Positions 40,071-52,600 of a stretch of DNA of 64,000 nt are shown here, piece by piece. Source of the DNA: Zonotrichia leucophrys gambelii (lineage: Eukaryota > Chordata > Aves > Passeriformes > Passerellidae); assembly GCF_028769735.1 (NCBI RefSeq), contig NC_088177.1:17238599-17302598 (forward strand), read 5' to 3'. The notes under the pieces were generated by a model, which searched no databases, was not told where the DNA came from, and saw only the letters and a program-made list of their open reading frames with translations. Both the position numbers and the translations under genes were made by a program. Every line of letters starts with the position of its first letter. The first letter of the stretch is position 1.

Positions 40071-40855
40071 GTCTTTTTCAGCTTTGCTGTAGCCTTGTCC
40101 TCAGGCTGCCCTTGCATATTCTCTTGGGGGATTTGAGAGTCTTAATGTTCCTATAATGAGATCAGCTATATGCAGTTTTGTGCCACTGTAGTGTACAGAA
40201 CTTGGATTTCAGCTTTCCAGTGTTATACATATGAGTGCTGCCTGACAGGTTAAACATGACAGGTATTTACAGTTGCCTAGAGAATAATGAAGCTCATTTA
40301 AAAAGAAAGAAAGAATTAATTCTTTCTGGTTGTTCTTTTGGAAACTTTTTATTATGGGAACATTTGTTTTTTAAGTATCTGTTCCAGAACAAGATATGCA
40401 GTGGAAGATGCAGAATATTTTACAGTAGAAGATCAAAAATACTGTGCTTGGGTTATTACTGATTTAACCGAAAACAGACAAGTAATTGATTCTGAAACTG
40501 CTCTGAGACTACTCAGCTCTTCAGCAATGAGACAGTCATAGGTTACAAACTATTTTAACCACTAGGGCATGGAGAAAAGGTACCATTGAAAGCTAAACAC
40601 CACAATTAGGGATGCATGACTAAAGTTTCCAAGTAATGTATTAGTAGTATTGTATGAGACAGTCACATGGAAAAGATCATGAGGTTGTGAAAAGGATTAT
40701 GAGCATGCTTTAGTCATGAATTTCCTGGTAGAGATATTTTAGTCTGGATCATGCTTGTTTAAATGAGAATAATTTAACTTTGCTCATTCTGATTGTATTA
40801 CCAGATTGTGGCAAAGGGGGAGAAAAGGTTTCTTGCCTACAAAAGTAGTATTACT

Positions 40856-40877
40856 TTATATATATATATTAATATAT
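40856..40877. repeat. (TA)n tract
   Basis: Alternating TA run with one TTAA interruption. Simple repeat in intron 1. Confidence 0.7.
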
Positions 40878-41118
40878 GAAAATAGTATTTCAGTAAATTT
40901 GGGGAGTGACCTTGCCATACTGAACTACTTGAAAAAGTTTATCATAGCCCTGAAATCAGTTACTGGAATGTAGAGGACTGAACTGGAGATAAACTATGGT
41001 TATTCCAGACTGATAATTGACCAGTTGTTTATAAAAATAAGCCACTAATGTGCAGTGAGTAGCCACTGACCTATCTGACATCCATAGAATCAATTTTGAT
41101 GCAGATGCCTGCATTTTA

Positions 41119-41166
41119 CATTTAAAAACAAGCCCAGATATTCTTCTGGGCTTATGTTTTTAAATG
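41119..41166. repeat. Compact hairpin: 20-bp stem, 2-nt bulge, 6-nt loop
   Basis: The arm at 41,119-41,138 (CATTTAAAAACAAGCCCAGA) pairs along its full length with 41,145-41,166, whose only difference is a 2-nt bulge (TA). The loop is TATTCT. It lies in intron 1 in sense orientation. No target-site duplication is obvious. It is either a transcribed structured RNA or a tiny palindromic element. Confidence 0.75.
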
Positions 41167-42598
41167 GGACAGCATTGCAAAAGAGAGTTTTGCTTTTTTA
41201 AAAAAAATTGTAAGTTTTTGAAGCTCCAGTGAAAAAGTGAACTTTCATATTTGGGATTTGTAGAGATTAACAAGAGAAAGACTTTTCCCCAGTCTTCTGT
41301 GTTGACACATTTATTTACCATATAAAGTCCTTAGAAGGCAGCTCCTTCCTTTTCTCTGCTGACCTGTTACAACTATAGGAGCTGCCAACAGATATTTTGA
41401 GAAAGTAAAACGGACTTCAAATGTTTGTAGTTTGCTGCAGAGCACTTTCCTGGCCAGTTTCACAAAGCACACTTCAGTGAGCAGCGGTGGGGGCTTGGGA
41501 AGGACAAGCAGATTTCTCGTGTCCCATGTGAGAGTCAGTGGCACCTCGGGATGTGCTGAGCAGGTCACTGTGTCTGGGAGCGGAGGGCCCGTGGCAGCTC
41601 CAGTCAAGGTGCACGTCAGGAACTAAAACCACTGGCAGTGGTAAGAGCTTTAAGCACAGCTGGCCTGTGTCCTGTCCCCTCACATTCCTGCATTTGCTGC
41701 AGGGTAAAATGGTGGCTTGTTTTCAGTTCTGGACACAAGAAAAGCTTTTGCAGTGTCCTTCATAACCTGCTGTTGAATTGTAAGTTTTTTACATGTAACA
41801 CTGAATTGAAAACCACATTGTCCCAATGATATAATTTCTAAAATTCAGCCCTAAGTGCTTTCAGCTCAACAGTTGTCAGCATTAACAGTATTTTTTGAGT
41901 TGCATAAGCAGATGTTTTCCATATAACCCTACTTTTAAATGGCTGTCCACATAGATTTTTGAAGTCAGTAAACCAATGTAAGTGAAGAGTACTAAAAATA
42001 TGAACATATAAGCAATACATTAGTTAATGGCAGCTTATTTGTACATTGATAATGGATGATTTCAAAACAGGGAATTGTGCAGTGTGTGTTTAGTGGAGGC
42101 ATTTCAGCAGCACAAAAAGAGAGCAAATGGTGTGTGGGTTTTCAGCTGTATTACCTGCCTGTCACCCCTGTGAACAGGAAATTACAGCATTGTTATTTTA
42201 AAATAATTTTCATTCTTTTGTAGCTTGTGTTTTGTCAAGATTTTCAATATTATAGGTTATCGTAAGTATAGGTGCCTCTGAAAATATGCACAAAAATATT
42301 CTGATATGACTGACTGTAAATGTTGTTAATCTTTTTCTTATCATCACCTTCTGTCAGTATGGTTTGTAAAACCACATCTCTAAAATACACAGTCTGTCTC
42401 AATGTTGGATAAAAAAAGCACATTAACACAATTTCTGCAGTAAAAGTACTGCAATTGCTATTCTTTTATTGCCAATATCTAAAAAGCGTTGTGAGTGATT
42501 CAGTTGGCATCAGTACCAAACTGATAGGCCATATAAATTGACATTGAGATTGCTTTGCAGCTAAGTGCATCCCTTTGTGTTTCTTGTAGGAAACAGAG

Positions 42599-43663
42599 AT
42601 GAAGGTACACATGCACACAAAATTTTGCATCATTTGTTTGCTGACATTTATTTTTCATCAGTGCAATCATTGCCATGGAGATGGACACAACAACGGTCCC
42701 AAAAAGGATCGTGTGCACGACCATAATGACTATCAGATCTCAAATGAATCATACTTCCAGAATGGAGGAACAGAATCTATGCCCAGTAAATTTTCAACGT
42801 TGGAAGCAGAAAATGAACAAAAATACTACATTGAAAAGATTTTTGATCGCTATGGTGAAAATGGAAGATTATCTTTTTTTGGCCTGGAAAAACTGTTAAT
42901 AAGCCTTGGTTTGGGAGAGGTAAAAGTAGTGATGATAAATCATGATGATATTGGCCACGATCATGTTTCTCACTTGTATGCTTTGGAAGTACAGGAAGGA
43001 AAGCATTTTCATCCTCATAACCATGCTCACAGCCACTCAGATTCAGAAAACCAGACCACGGTGGGTGCGTCTGCAAAGAGAAACCACAGATGTGACACTG
43101 AGAGAGAGGCGGCGGTGCCCTCGCTGAAGGAGGAGGGCAAGCACGTGCACAACCAGAGCCGCCGGCACCCGCACCACCAGCACCCGCGCGCGCACCGGCA
43201 CGAGCACAACGGCACGCGCCACTCGCGCCACGACGCCGGCGGGCACGGCGACCCCGCCGAGCAGAGCCACGAGCCCGCCACGGACACCAACACCACGCAG
43301 GAGCAGCCCGAGCGCAAGCAGCGCAAGCAGAAGAAGAAGCAGAAGAAGATCAGCGAGACGTCGGGAGACGCCACGTGGGATTACGCCGCGGAGCACGACG
43401 GCGGCGATCAGTACGAGCACAACCGCGTGCACAAACACGACCACGTCCACGACGCCTCTCACCTGCACGTGCACCACCACGAGCACGGCGGTGACCGCTC
43501 CGCCGGCCACGGCCACCAGGACGGCAGCGCAGGCACCGCCCCCGGGCACCGCCACACCAGCAAGCGAGAGGCCTCGCACAAGCAGATCAGCGTGAGGAAA
43601 CACGCCCTCCCTGCGGCACGCGGGCACAAGGACCACAGCGAGGATGAGCACAAGCACGAAGAG
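42599..43663 (+). CDS. SLC39A10: SLC39A10 coding exon 1: signal peptide and His-rich ectodomain
   Basis: The exon begins at 42,590 after TTTCTTGTAG, and its ATG at 42,599 opens with [10 protein letters not shown], the conserved ZIP10 start. Residues 1-355. Residues 72-104 ([10 protein letters not shown]...GLEKLL) form the conserved EF-hand-like helix region of LIV-1 ectodomains. Residues 115-355 are dominated by His, Asp/Glu and Arg, with a Lys/Arg/Gln block at 239-250. The exon ends in phase 0 at GAG/GTGAGT. The first 460 bases are AT-rich and the rest is CpG-dense. Confidence 0.95.
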
Positions 43664-46600
43664 GTGAGTGTGACATGGAGAGCTGGTACGTTTGCTTTCA
43701 GTGCTGTCACACAATAACTGAAGGTGCATGCCCACAAATAAATGGGGATGTTTGGGACCATAGCCTAATACAGTGTATGAATTTGATTTATAAAGCTTTT
43801 CCCTTTCCCAATATTCCAGAATACTACCACCACACACACCTTTTTGGACTTCGTTCTGAATCTGAGATCACTAACATTTTTGAAAACTGCAGACACTCAT
43901 TCCTAAAATACCTGTATCTTTTCAGCACACTTCTGATATCTTTGTCCTGAGAGATTAAGAAGCAATTGCAGGTGTAGCTTCAGTAGCACTGTGCTCGGTG
44001 GAAGCTCTTCTGTTCTGTCCTTCAGCATTCATTAGTTCTGCCAGCACCATAAATCCCTTCCCCTTACAGTTAAGTACCGATGTAGGACCTTGGAAAGTCA
44101 CATTTTTAAACCAGAAGGATGAAGGGAATGCTGAGTTCAACGTTTCAAACTGTCTTAAAAAGTGAAACTCAAAACACAGAAGGTTGGTAGGTAAACAGAA
44201 GTGTTGAAAAACCAATTTTGGATTTGCATATTTCCACTCTTCACCTGTTGCTTTTTCTTCATTGCTTGTACTGTGTAAAGAATATGGAAAATGCTTTTCA
44301 GTGACATTTATCAAAAGTTATGTAGATGTTGAGAGACTCAAGTGTGCAGTGCAGATATTTTTACTGTTTCTTTCTCTCATAAACCACTTTGATCAGTTTA
44401 AGATACGTTTTAGCACTGGTAGAACATGTGAACCAAGTTTCTGCTTTGTTTGTGTTCTTAAATAATATCCTGCATTTTCCATACATGAAAATAGATGCTT
44501 TTATATTTAATTTGTTTGTGCAATTTGCTTGCAGTGCTTAAATGCTACACAGCTGCTACGGTACTATGGTCTGGAAGCCAGCTCCCTAATATCTCCTGAG
44601 CTCTTCGTGTACATCTGTCCTGCTTTGCTCTACCAGATTGAGAGAAGGCTCTGTATTGTACATTATGATGAGCTGGACGATCTTGCAAGAAATAAAAATG
44701 CATCAATTGAGAATAAAGATAAAACAGGTGCATCAGGTAGGTGTCTTTTTTTCTTAGTGGGACTGAGGTCCATATGTTTCTCTCAAAGTTGGAAAGTTGC
44801 AGTGTTACTTTGGCACTAAATTTCTTAATAAATTTGACTTGGACCTGTTAATTCAGAATTAGAGAACAACACTGTCATTACAGTTCATTCACTGGAAAAT
44901 GAGACTTTAGGTCTTACTATTTTTATATTTTAGCAGTGCTACAGGGCTGTAGAATTGACATGCATAATTTTTCGTGAACTTAAAAAATAGGCATAAGCAA
45001 GTACAAGAGCATTTAAATTGTCATTTCTGGTACTTCCCTTTTCTGACTGTTTCTCTCTAAGCACATGAAAAGTGTTCCATCAAAATCTTCTGTTGCCAGT
45101 TTTATTTTTTTTTTTGTGTGTACCCTGAGTAAAACTGAGTAGACTTCTTATCTCATCACCATAGTTCTAAGTTAACATATTTTTACTACTGTTAAAGCAG
45201 TTACTTTAAGGGTAGAATCCACTGTTGTTATTTCATAACTGAATGTACTTTTAAATATGCCTGCCTCTGCTATCTTTCATAAATTATAAGGGAACTGTTG
45301 ATGTTTAGTTGCATTAAAATATTAAAAATCTAAAAAATCTTGGATATAATGTTGGTATTTTGAAAATGAAAGTATTGGTAATGTGAGGATTGATTAGTAC
45401 ATAGGTGCATATTAGCATCATTAGAAATAAAGCTTGAAATAACTGCATTCTCATAGATGTTAATAACTGCTGGGAAGAATGCATTGCTGGTTATCTTTCT
45501 TACCAATTGCAGATTCATTAAAATAATTAACTTCTTGTAGATAAATCTCCTCTAGTGACACATCTGCTGCCTTGTTAGCTGCTCAGAGATTGCTGTAGAG
45601 CAGATACAGTGCGTGTTCTGTAGGACAGCAAATTGCTTTGTGCTGCGCTCTCAGTGCAGTAAGAGCTGACCCCTGCCTGATTACCAAGAGCATTGCTAGA
45701 GCAACTCTAAGCATTTTCTGCCAATTAAAATGTTGAAACCCTATACAAAACTGTCATGTTGCACATGCTTTGGACCAGTTTAATTAGGAAGCTTCTACAG
45801 ATGAGTGCTTCTTTTTAAAAGATTGCATTTTATTTTTCTGTAATGAGAAAGGGAGTTCATTAATAACTCAGTTTGAAGACCTTTAACGTTTTAAGAGACT
45901 TAATCTCCAAAATTACTGAAGCTTATTGTGAACATTTAACATGTTTTATGGCATCTGATACCTTGAGTATAAATAACACTTTTGCCAGTTAGCTGTAAAA
46001 ATTTGGGTTCTAACTCATTGATTTGGCTCTCAAACAGTAACCTGCAGAAAAAGTCAGCTTGATTAGATAATGATAAATCATTCTTCATAACAATTTCCTG
46101 TATTCTCTTGTATTAATTACAGCAAGATTTCAGTTGATATAATAATAATTGTTCCTTCTTATGTAAGGAAGTTAATAAAAAAATAACAAGTCCTTATTGG
46201 AATGTGGGGGCTGTGGGAGGTGTAGGGCAAATGTCAGTCATAGAGTAACTTAATTTATAGCTTGTAGGACTGTATAGAAATGAAAGCATGTGCCCTAAGC
46301 CAATATAAACATTTTTAGATAGAAGTATTCACCAAAGTTAGGAGGATGCAGTTACTTTTAAACATGAGCTTTCTGTGGTTTACTTTAGTTTCAGTTTAAG
46401 CTTTCAATCAATCTTAACAGACCAGTGTTGCTTCTGTTCATTGATACCAGCCTGTAGGTTTCCATTACCTCTGCTAACTGTGGTTTTCTAAAGCAAGATA
46501 ATTTAATTAACTGGTGGCCAAAATCTTAGGAAGCCATGTTAGATTTTCTTCCTGTAACTTACAGATAGTTCTGTGACATCTTCTGATGGAGGATGTTCAA

Positions 46601-49600
46601 GGGCTTCTCCATAGAACTGAGCTTTCACAGTGTGGCTGCTGGAGGAGGGGGCACTGTCACTACTGAGGCCCCTAAACCACTGAAAAGGAAAGGCACCCCC
46701 TGCTACTGAATGAAGCCAGTAGAAGTCACACAAGTAAACAGGGAGCATTTAGTTGATAGCTGGAGATGGCTTAGAGCTGCTGATGAGAAGTGTCTGAGAT
46801 CAGTCCAAGCTGTAATTCTGTCTGTGCAGATGCCAGTGCTCCCTGGGGCTCAATCTCAGACGGGCACAGATTCCATGTTCTAATCCCATGTGCCTTACCT
46901 TAATCATGATGCCATCTTTAGGTCCTGTATCATCCACAGGAGTATTCCAGCCCCTCAGAGTTGTGTCGGCCAACCCTGCTGTGATAGATGAAACTTCAGC
47001 CTTTCCATTTTTCTCCATGTAAGGCTGTTGTTCACCACTGTGCCCACCCTGGGGCAGTGTCCTGCCCAAAGGCTGTGTGATTTTTATCTGGGCTGCTTGT
47101 GCATGTGTGCTAGATTGAGCACTGAGGGACAGCTCCGTGTATGCTGGGTTTTCAGCACAGCCTCTCGGTCCAGGGGATCAGTCTGGGGACCTGTGGCAGT
47201 ATTTTGGTCACCATGGTCCTGCTTCAACTTTACACCTACTTTTGTATTCCTGATTTCCAGCCTCAGTTTTTCAGTTCCTCATCTGGCAGCAGACTTTGCC
47301 TTGCCACCAGCTCTCTTTTCCTATGGTCTCAGTACTCATGTCTGTCAGTGCACACCTCATACTGGCAAAAGCTTTTTCCAGTCATTTTCTCCCAGTGGAT
47401 GTGGTCTTGTACCCCTTGCATTTCAGCTGGGTTGTTTCCTTTTATGCAGTGTTGTGGAATGACAGCCACGGACTTAGTAAGAATGAATATCCCAAAATAA
47501 AATTTAAAGCAGCAGATGTTGTGAGCTTTGGTGTTGAACCAGACTGAGCCTGCAGCAGCCACACTTGTGTTGGCAAAGTCATATAAATCTGCTCCATAGT
47601 CGGTTTGGTACAGACAGAATTCTTGGGGTGTTTCACCCTCATGGTGATACTGAGCAGCTACAACACACTTCCTCTTTTCTTCTCCTCTCACACATACCCT
47701 GCCCCATTTCCCAGGATGTCTTCCCCTACTTGTGGGCCCTCAGAGACGCAAGGAAAGTCAGATTGTACTCTGAAATGTGGAAATGTTAGGGATTCTGAGT
47801 CAGGAGCTGTAACTTACCTTAAAGTTGGCAAAATGTGGTAGATATCCATTTTTGATTAAAAGTGGAGCTAGGAAAAACCCTGTAGAGGAAAATCAAAGCA
47901 TCTGTACTAAAACTTAACGATAATACTTTATTAGAGTGAGATGCTGATTGAAAGAGCCATGTTTGTTTATAGGGTCTGTTTCTTCCTGTAATTGCTTCTT
48001 CTCAATGTCATGTAGAAATTTTCACATCTTCCCTCATTAACAGGAGTATGCTGGGTGTACCACATCCCATTATCATTTCTTCTAATGGCAACAGTAAAGA
48101 TTCTCAGAAAAAATAAATGCTGCTATGTGGTGGTGGCAAGTTGCTTTTAGCTGTTCAAGCTCGTGTTGCAGCATTCGATTTGAGAGTTCCTCTGCCAAAG
48201 GTTGAGTCCTCTCATGAATAAAGGTGTATGTTTCAAAGCACCAGGTGAAATAAACAGTGCCAAACTAAACGTGTGACTCTAAACAGGGAGAAATACAGAA
48301 TCCAGAAAAATTTTGCATCAGAACCATATTAAAAACAACTGTTACATACACATTAGTGCTTGTAGGGCCCTTGCAAGTTAAGTAGCAGAGATGGCTTTGT
48401 CCCAGTATAAAACCTTTAGTTTTTAGTTTCATGGAGGGCTACAAAGCTAAGCCTGGAACTAACAATCAGGAAGAATTGCTGGGCTCTTTCTAGCTAATTG
48501 TCTTCTGATGTCTCACTACATTATACTGTGCTGTGAATAAGCCTGTGTAGTTCTGGTTTGCTGTGGACTTAAGTACTGCCTTTATATTTTTCAGCACCTT
48601 CTTAATGAACAATCACACAGCTTAGGTTAAAGGAAAGTCACCTTCTTAAGAGATAGTTGAAAGTCATTAATCAGGCTTAGAAGTTTTCCAGATGTTGTTC
48701 TGATAACCTCTCTGTGTTCATTTCTTCCCACAGCCTGGTTTTGTGGTATCATCTCTATCACCGTCATTAGCCTGCTTTCCTTGCTAGGTGTGATCTTGGT
48801 TCCCATCATTAACCAATGGTGCTTCAAATTTCTTCTAACTTTCTTGGTAGCTCTGGCTGTAGGAACAATGAGTGGAGATGCACTGCTCCATCTCTTGCCA
48901 CATGTAAGTATGGTCTCCTCACCTTTTATTCTTAATTGCAAATGAGTCTAGAATTTTCAAGGAATTGTTTGATAGTATCAATAAAGAAAGGTTCACTGAT
49001 GCACCTGTAGATTGACTTGACTGTGAGGGACACCAACACTTCTGGAGACTTTCTGCTGACAGAAGGGAAGGAAATGTTGTTTCTCTGAACAAAAGGTGGG
49101 GAAAAGTAGTTGCATATTCATTGTTGAACTGACGTCACACTATTGTAAAACAACCAGGAGCCCAACAAGAGTATTTTAAAATTAGCAGTATTGCTGTCTC
49201 TTGTTTACTGATAGCTGTGTGTCAGTATCTAAAAGTATTTCCTGGGGATTAATCTGCCTGCTTGCTATATGTGAGGGAGAAAGTAACCTCTCATGTACTG
49301 AATCGAGCAATTCCCTAAGGAAGGTGAGCAGCTTTTAATTCATGGTGGTGTACTGTAATTCTTAAAAGGGGAAGTGTTTTCTAAAATTCTGTCACCTCCA
49401 TTGTTTAGCACAAAGACTAATATTTACATGTTTTCTTTGTATACTTCTAATACGCATTTTTGGTTGTGGTTTTAGGGGTTTTTTTAAGTTCATATTTCAG
49501 ATCAGAATTTAGTCTGTAATTGACTGTAACAGTTTAAAAAGTCATAAGGCTTGGTTGCTAATGGGAGACTAAGAATGGTAATTCCTTTTGATATTTCTGA

Positions 49601-52600
49601 GTGTTAGTCTCATTTTCTGCATTGTGACAGAAAAGCTGAAGCTACATAATCTACCTCCTCAAAAAAAAAATCCCAGAGAAATTTTTTTACTGATTAGGGT
49701 AATGAATTATCTATTGAAAAACTTATGTGGCAAAATGTGTTAATGTGAAGAAAAAGTAAAACAGGGTGGGGGTTTCTGTTGTCTCTTCTGGCCCAGTGCC
49801 ACCTCAGTGTCATGTCTGCCCCAGTGGTGTCACTCTTGTCTCTCCCCCAGTCGCACGGAGGCCACAACCACAGCCACCACCATGGCCAAGGGCACGTGCA
49901 CGAGCACAGGCACTCGCACCGGCACGGCCACGCGCACGCCGTGCACGCCGAGGGCTTCCTGGAGGAAAATGACCCCGTGCTCAAGGGGCTCTTGGCACTT
50001 GGAGGCATTTATGTTCTCTTCATCATTGAGCACTGTATAAGAATGTACAAACATTACAATAAACAGAAGGTAGGTGCTGAAATTGTTTGCTGTTCAAAAA
50101 TGTGTTCCCTAAAGCTACCTTGTGAGTGCTGAGGAATTGTGCTTCCTCTGTGAACAAAGGCTGCTGCTGCTGTGTATTCTGTCTGATGTTATGTGAGGGA
50201 TCCCTTTCCTAAAGAAGTTGCTTTTCTCAACAAGGGAACTTGGGAGAATAGTGTAGAAATCTGATGGAGGAAGCTGCATCTAAAGCTTCCTAGGTTTATT
50301 TGCAAAAACAGACGAAAGCATCAGGTAAGAAAGATCTGGTTATAGAACCAGAAATTGTCAGACAATTGACAAGAAATTTAGCAGTATGCTCTTACCTAAC
50401 AATGCCAGTGTAACAGAGGTGTCCACGTTTTCCACATCAGAAAAATGCTAAAATTTTCAGATCTGCTTTCTGTAAATTGCCGGTCAAATTTTAACTTGTT
50501 TCTCAAAAAATGATTGGATTTTTAGTGGTGGGAGCACTCTGTATTTGTGGTGGGGGTATAAAATGAGAGCAAGTACCCTGGAGAGTGTGAGTGTGGATGA
50601 AAATTCAGTTTTAGCCTTTGCCTTTGTCATTCACCTCTGAGGAGAAAATTATTTTGGTGAAATCCAACTTGCTTCTCCCAAAATGACTGTGAAAACTTTT
50701 CAGCTTCTCTGTTTTCATGTCAGACTTGCTGTCTGAGCTGGACAGGCAGCAGCAGATTTTGTGTGTTGGAGGAGGCATTTCTTAGATCTTCTGATGAAAG
50801 GATGAAAACTGTTATATCATGCATAACTTCTTTGAGATGAATTAAATAATTAAATCTCGTAGGCTGCTCTGGCAAATCCTTGGGATCTGCTCTATGGGCT
50901 GCAGATAGAGAAAAGCTTGCTGCTTTCTTAAAGGGAAGTACAAGGAAGCTACAGGAATATAAATAAAACAAAGTTGAACAAATTAGAGGAGCTGTTCTTG
51001 CTGCAAGTTTGCTTTCTTGAACAAATCTAAAAGCTGCATTTCTGAGCTATAAGAGCAATCCTTGTCAGAATATCCCCTCTTACTAAAGTGAAATATATCT
51101 CTGTGTAAGAGTTTGGGAGTGAGATTCCATGGTAAGTAGCCAAGAACTCCCACTGGAATAGGGATTGTTGCTGAGCCTTATAAAGATCAATATTCAGAAG
51201 TAACATATTTCTGTCATACATGGTAAGAGAGAATGGCTTGATCTATTTAGGAGATTTTTGGACAGCATTTCAGTTCCTGTTATTTCCATCAATGTCCTGT
51301 CACAAACCAGATGTTACCTGTTTTCTGTTGCAGAGTAAGCAGAAATGGTGCAAAAAACCCCAGCTGGAAGAATCACCAATTGGAAGGAAACTCTCTGATC
51401 ACAAATTAAATAACAGACCAGATGCTGACTGGCTTCAGCTGAAACCCCTTGCAGGTAGGCAGTTACTGTCAGAATTCTCTGACTGGGAGATCCGAAGTAG
51501 GAGCAGGTTACTGGGGCATGGTGTGTAGCATGTAACCTCTTGTACAGTTTTGCTGCTATTATGCAAATCATTGTTAATAAGACTTAATAGGCTTTTCCCT
51601 ATTAAATCTTTTTTATTTTGTTTTCTTTAGATCTGAGAGCACTATGAACATTTCCTAATAAGCCATAGAGATGGTTCTCAGACTTCTGAAGCAGTCATGT
51701 TTTGGGTGGCTGTGGGCCTTTGGGAGTTTGTTTGTTTGCTGGCTTGTTTGTTTGTTTGTTTGTTTTCAGGGTGTTTCTGGTGTTTTGGTTAAGCTGTTAC
51801 TGACTAGCTCAGCCCTGGCAAAAATGAGATCAAAAATGAACACCCACACAATAAATGGGGATATCTTCCACTTTAAAGAAGCCAACATCTGACCAGTTAC
51901 AGATAAACAAAATCTGTTTCTTTCCACAAATACAGCCAAGTATCCTGAATACTCCTCAAGTATCCAAAACAACTTTTGCACACTGTTCCTTCATGACAGG
52001 CTGTGGATGCTCATTCTGTGTGTACCCAGAAGAAATGCTCTATCCCCCTTCTCACAGGGGGAGAGAGGGGCAAAGGCTTTGCTTCATAACCTTCCGATTC
52101 TTTTGCCTGCATGGCAGCAGAATTAATTTGTTGATGAAGAACTTATTTGCACAAATTAGGTTTATTTAATTTGATTGGTTTGTAGAAGAGAGGGTTAGGA
52201 CTGCAGCCTTCTCCATGCAAACAATCTCAAATGGGCTTTGGGGCACTGACACAGAACATGGAAAGTTTTCAGCAGTGCAGGGGTTGGAACATAATTTGAA
52301 ATGTCTGCATGACAGTGGAGGCTGAGCTGTGACCTGTATGGGCACATGCAGACAGAGGCAGGTGGGGTTTGCTAAACCATTCAGATCCCATCCAAAGCTC
52401 TAAGACATTATCATCATTCTGGCAACTCTCCTTTGCCAGTGTTGAACCATAAACTTTGTTAGTAGCAAAATTACAGGCATGAGTGTAGGCTGGGCTAAAA
52501 CTGGCTTTGAGTGCTATGGATGCAGCGCTGCTGCCTTGCAGTGGAGAATTTTATAGATTGTACATGCACATTTGTGACAAAATGCCTCAATGACAGACTT

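Larger units (their letters stand above)
29689..42589 (+). other. SLC39A10: SLC39A10 intron 1 (about 12.9 kb)
   Basis: Bounded by the inferred donor at 29,689 and the acceptor TTTCTTGTAG at 42,580-42,589. It is AT-rich apart from its CpG-island beginning and a GC-rich patch at about 39,590-40,070. No additional coding exon is recognised. Small repeats and hairpins inside it are listed separately. The open frames in it lack domains. Confidence 0.6.
44737..48733 (+). other. SLC39A10: SLC39A10 intron 3 (about 4 kb)
   Basis: AT-rich at both ends, with a distinctly GC-richer block at about 46,540-47,790 that contains long open frames on both strands. The minus-strand exon-like pair inside it is listed separately. 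No known gene is recognised. Confidence 0.85.

Noticed and set aside
39635..40156. 173-codon plus-strand open frame in intron 1
   Set aside because: Falls in a GC-rich patch with equally open frames on the other strand. Composition (Cys/Leu/Ser/Pro) suggests non-coding sequence.
42561..42589. TTTGCAG at 42,560 as an alternative exon 2 acceptor
   Set aside because: The downstream TTTCTTGTAG has a better polypyrimidine tract and is closer to the conserved start. Use of the upstream AG would only lengthen the 5' UTR or add codons and cannot be excluded without reads.
43043..43837. 264-codon minus-strand open frame with a hydrophobic, membrane-protein-like product
   Set aside because: It is the antisense of the His-rich ZIP10 exon. 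CAC (His) reads as GTG (Val) and GAC/GAG as GTC/CTC on the other strand, so the His/Asp/Glu repeats create Val/Leu-rich runs and few stops. It has no independent support.
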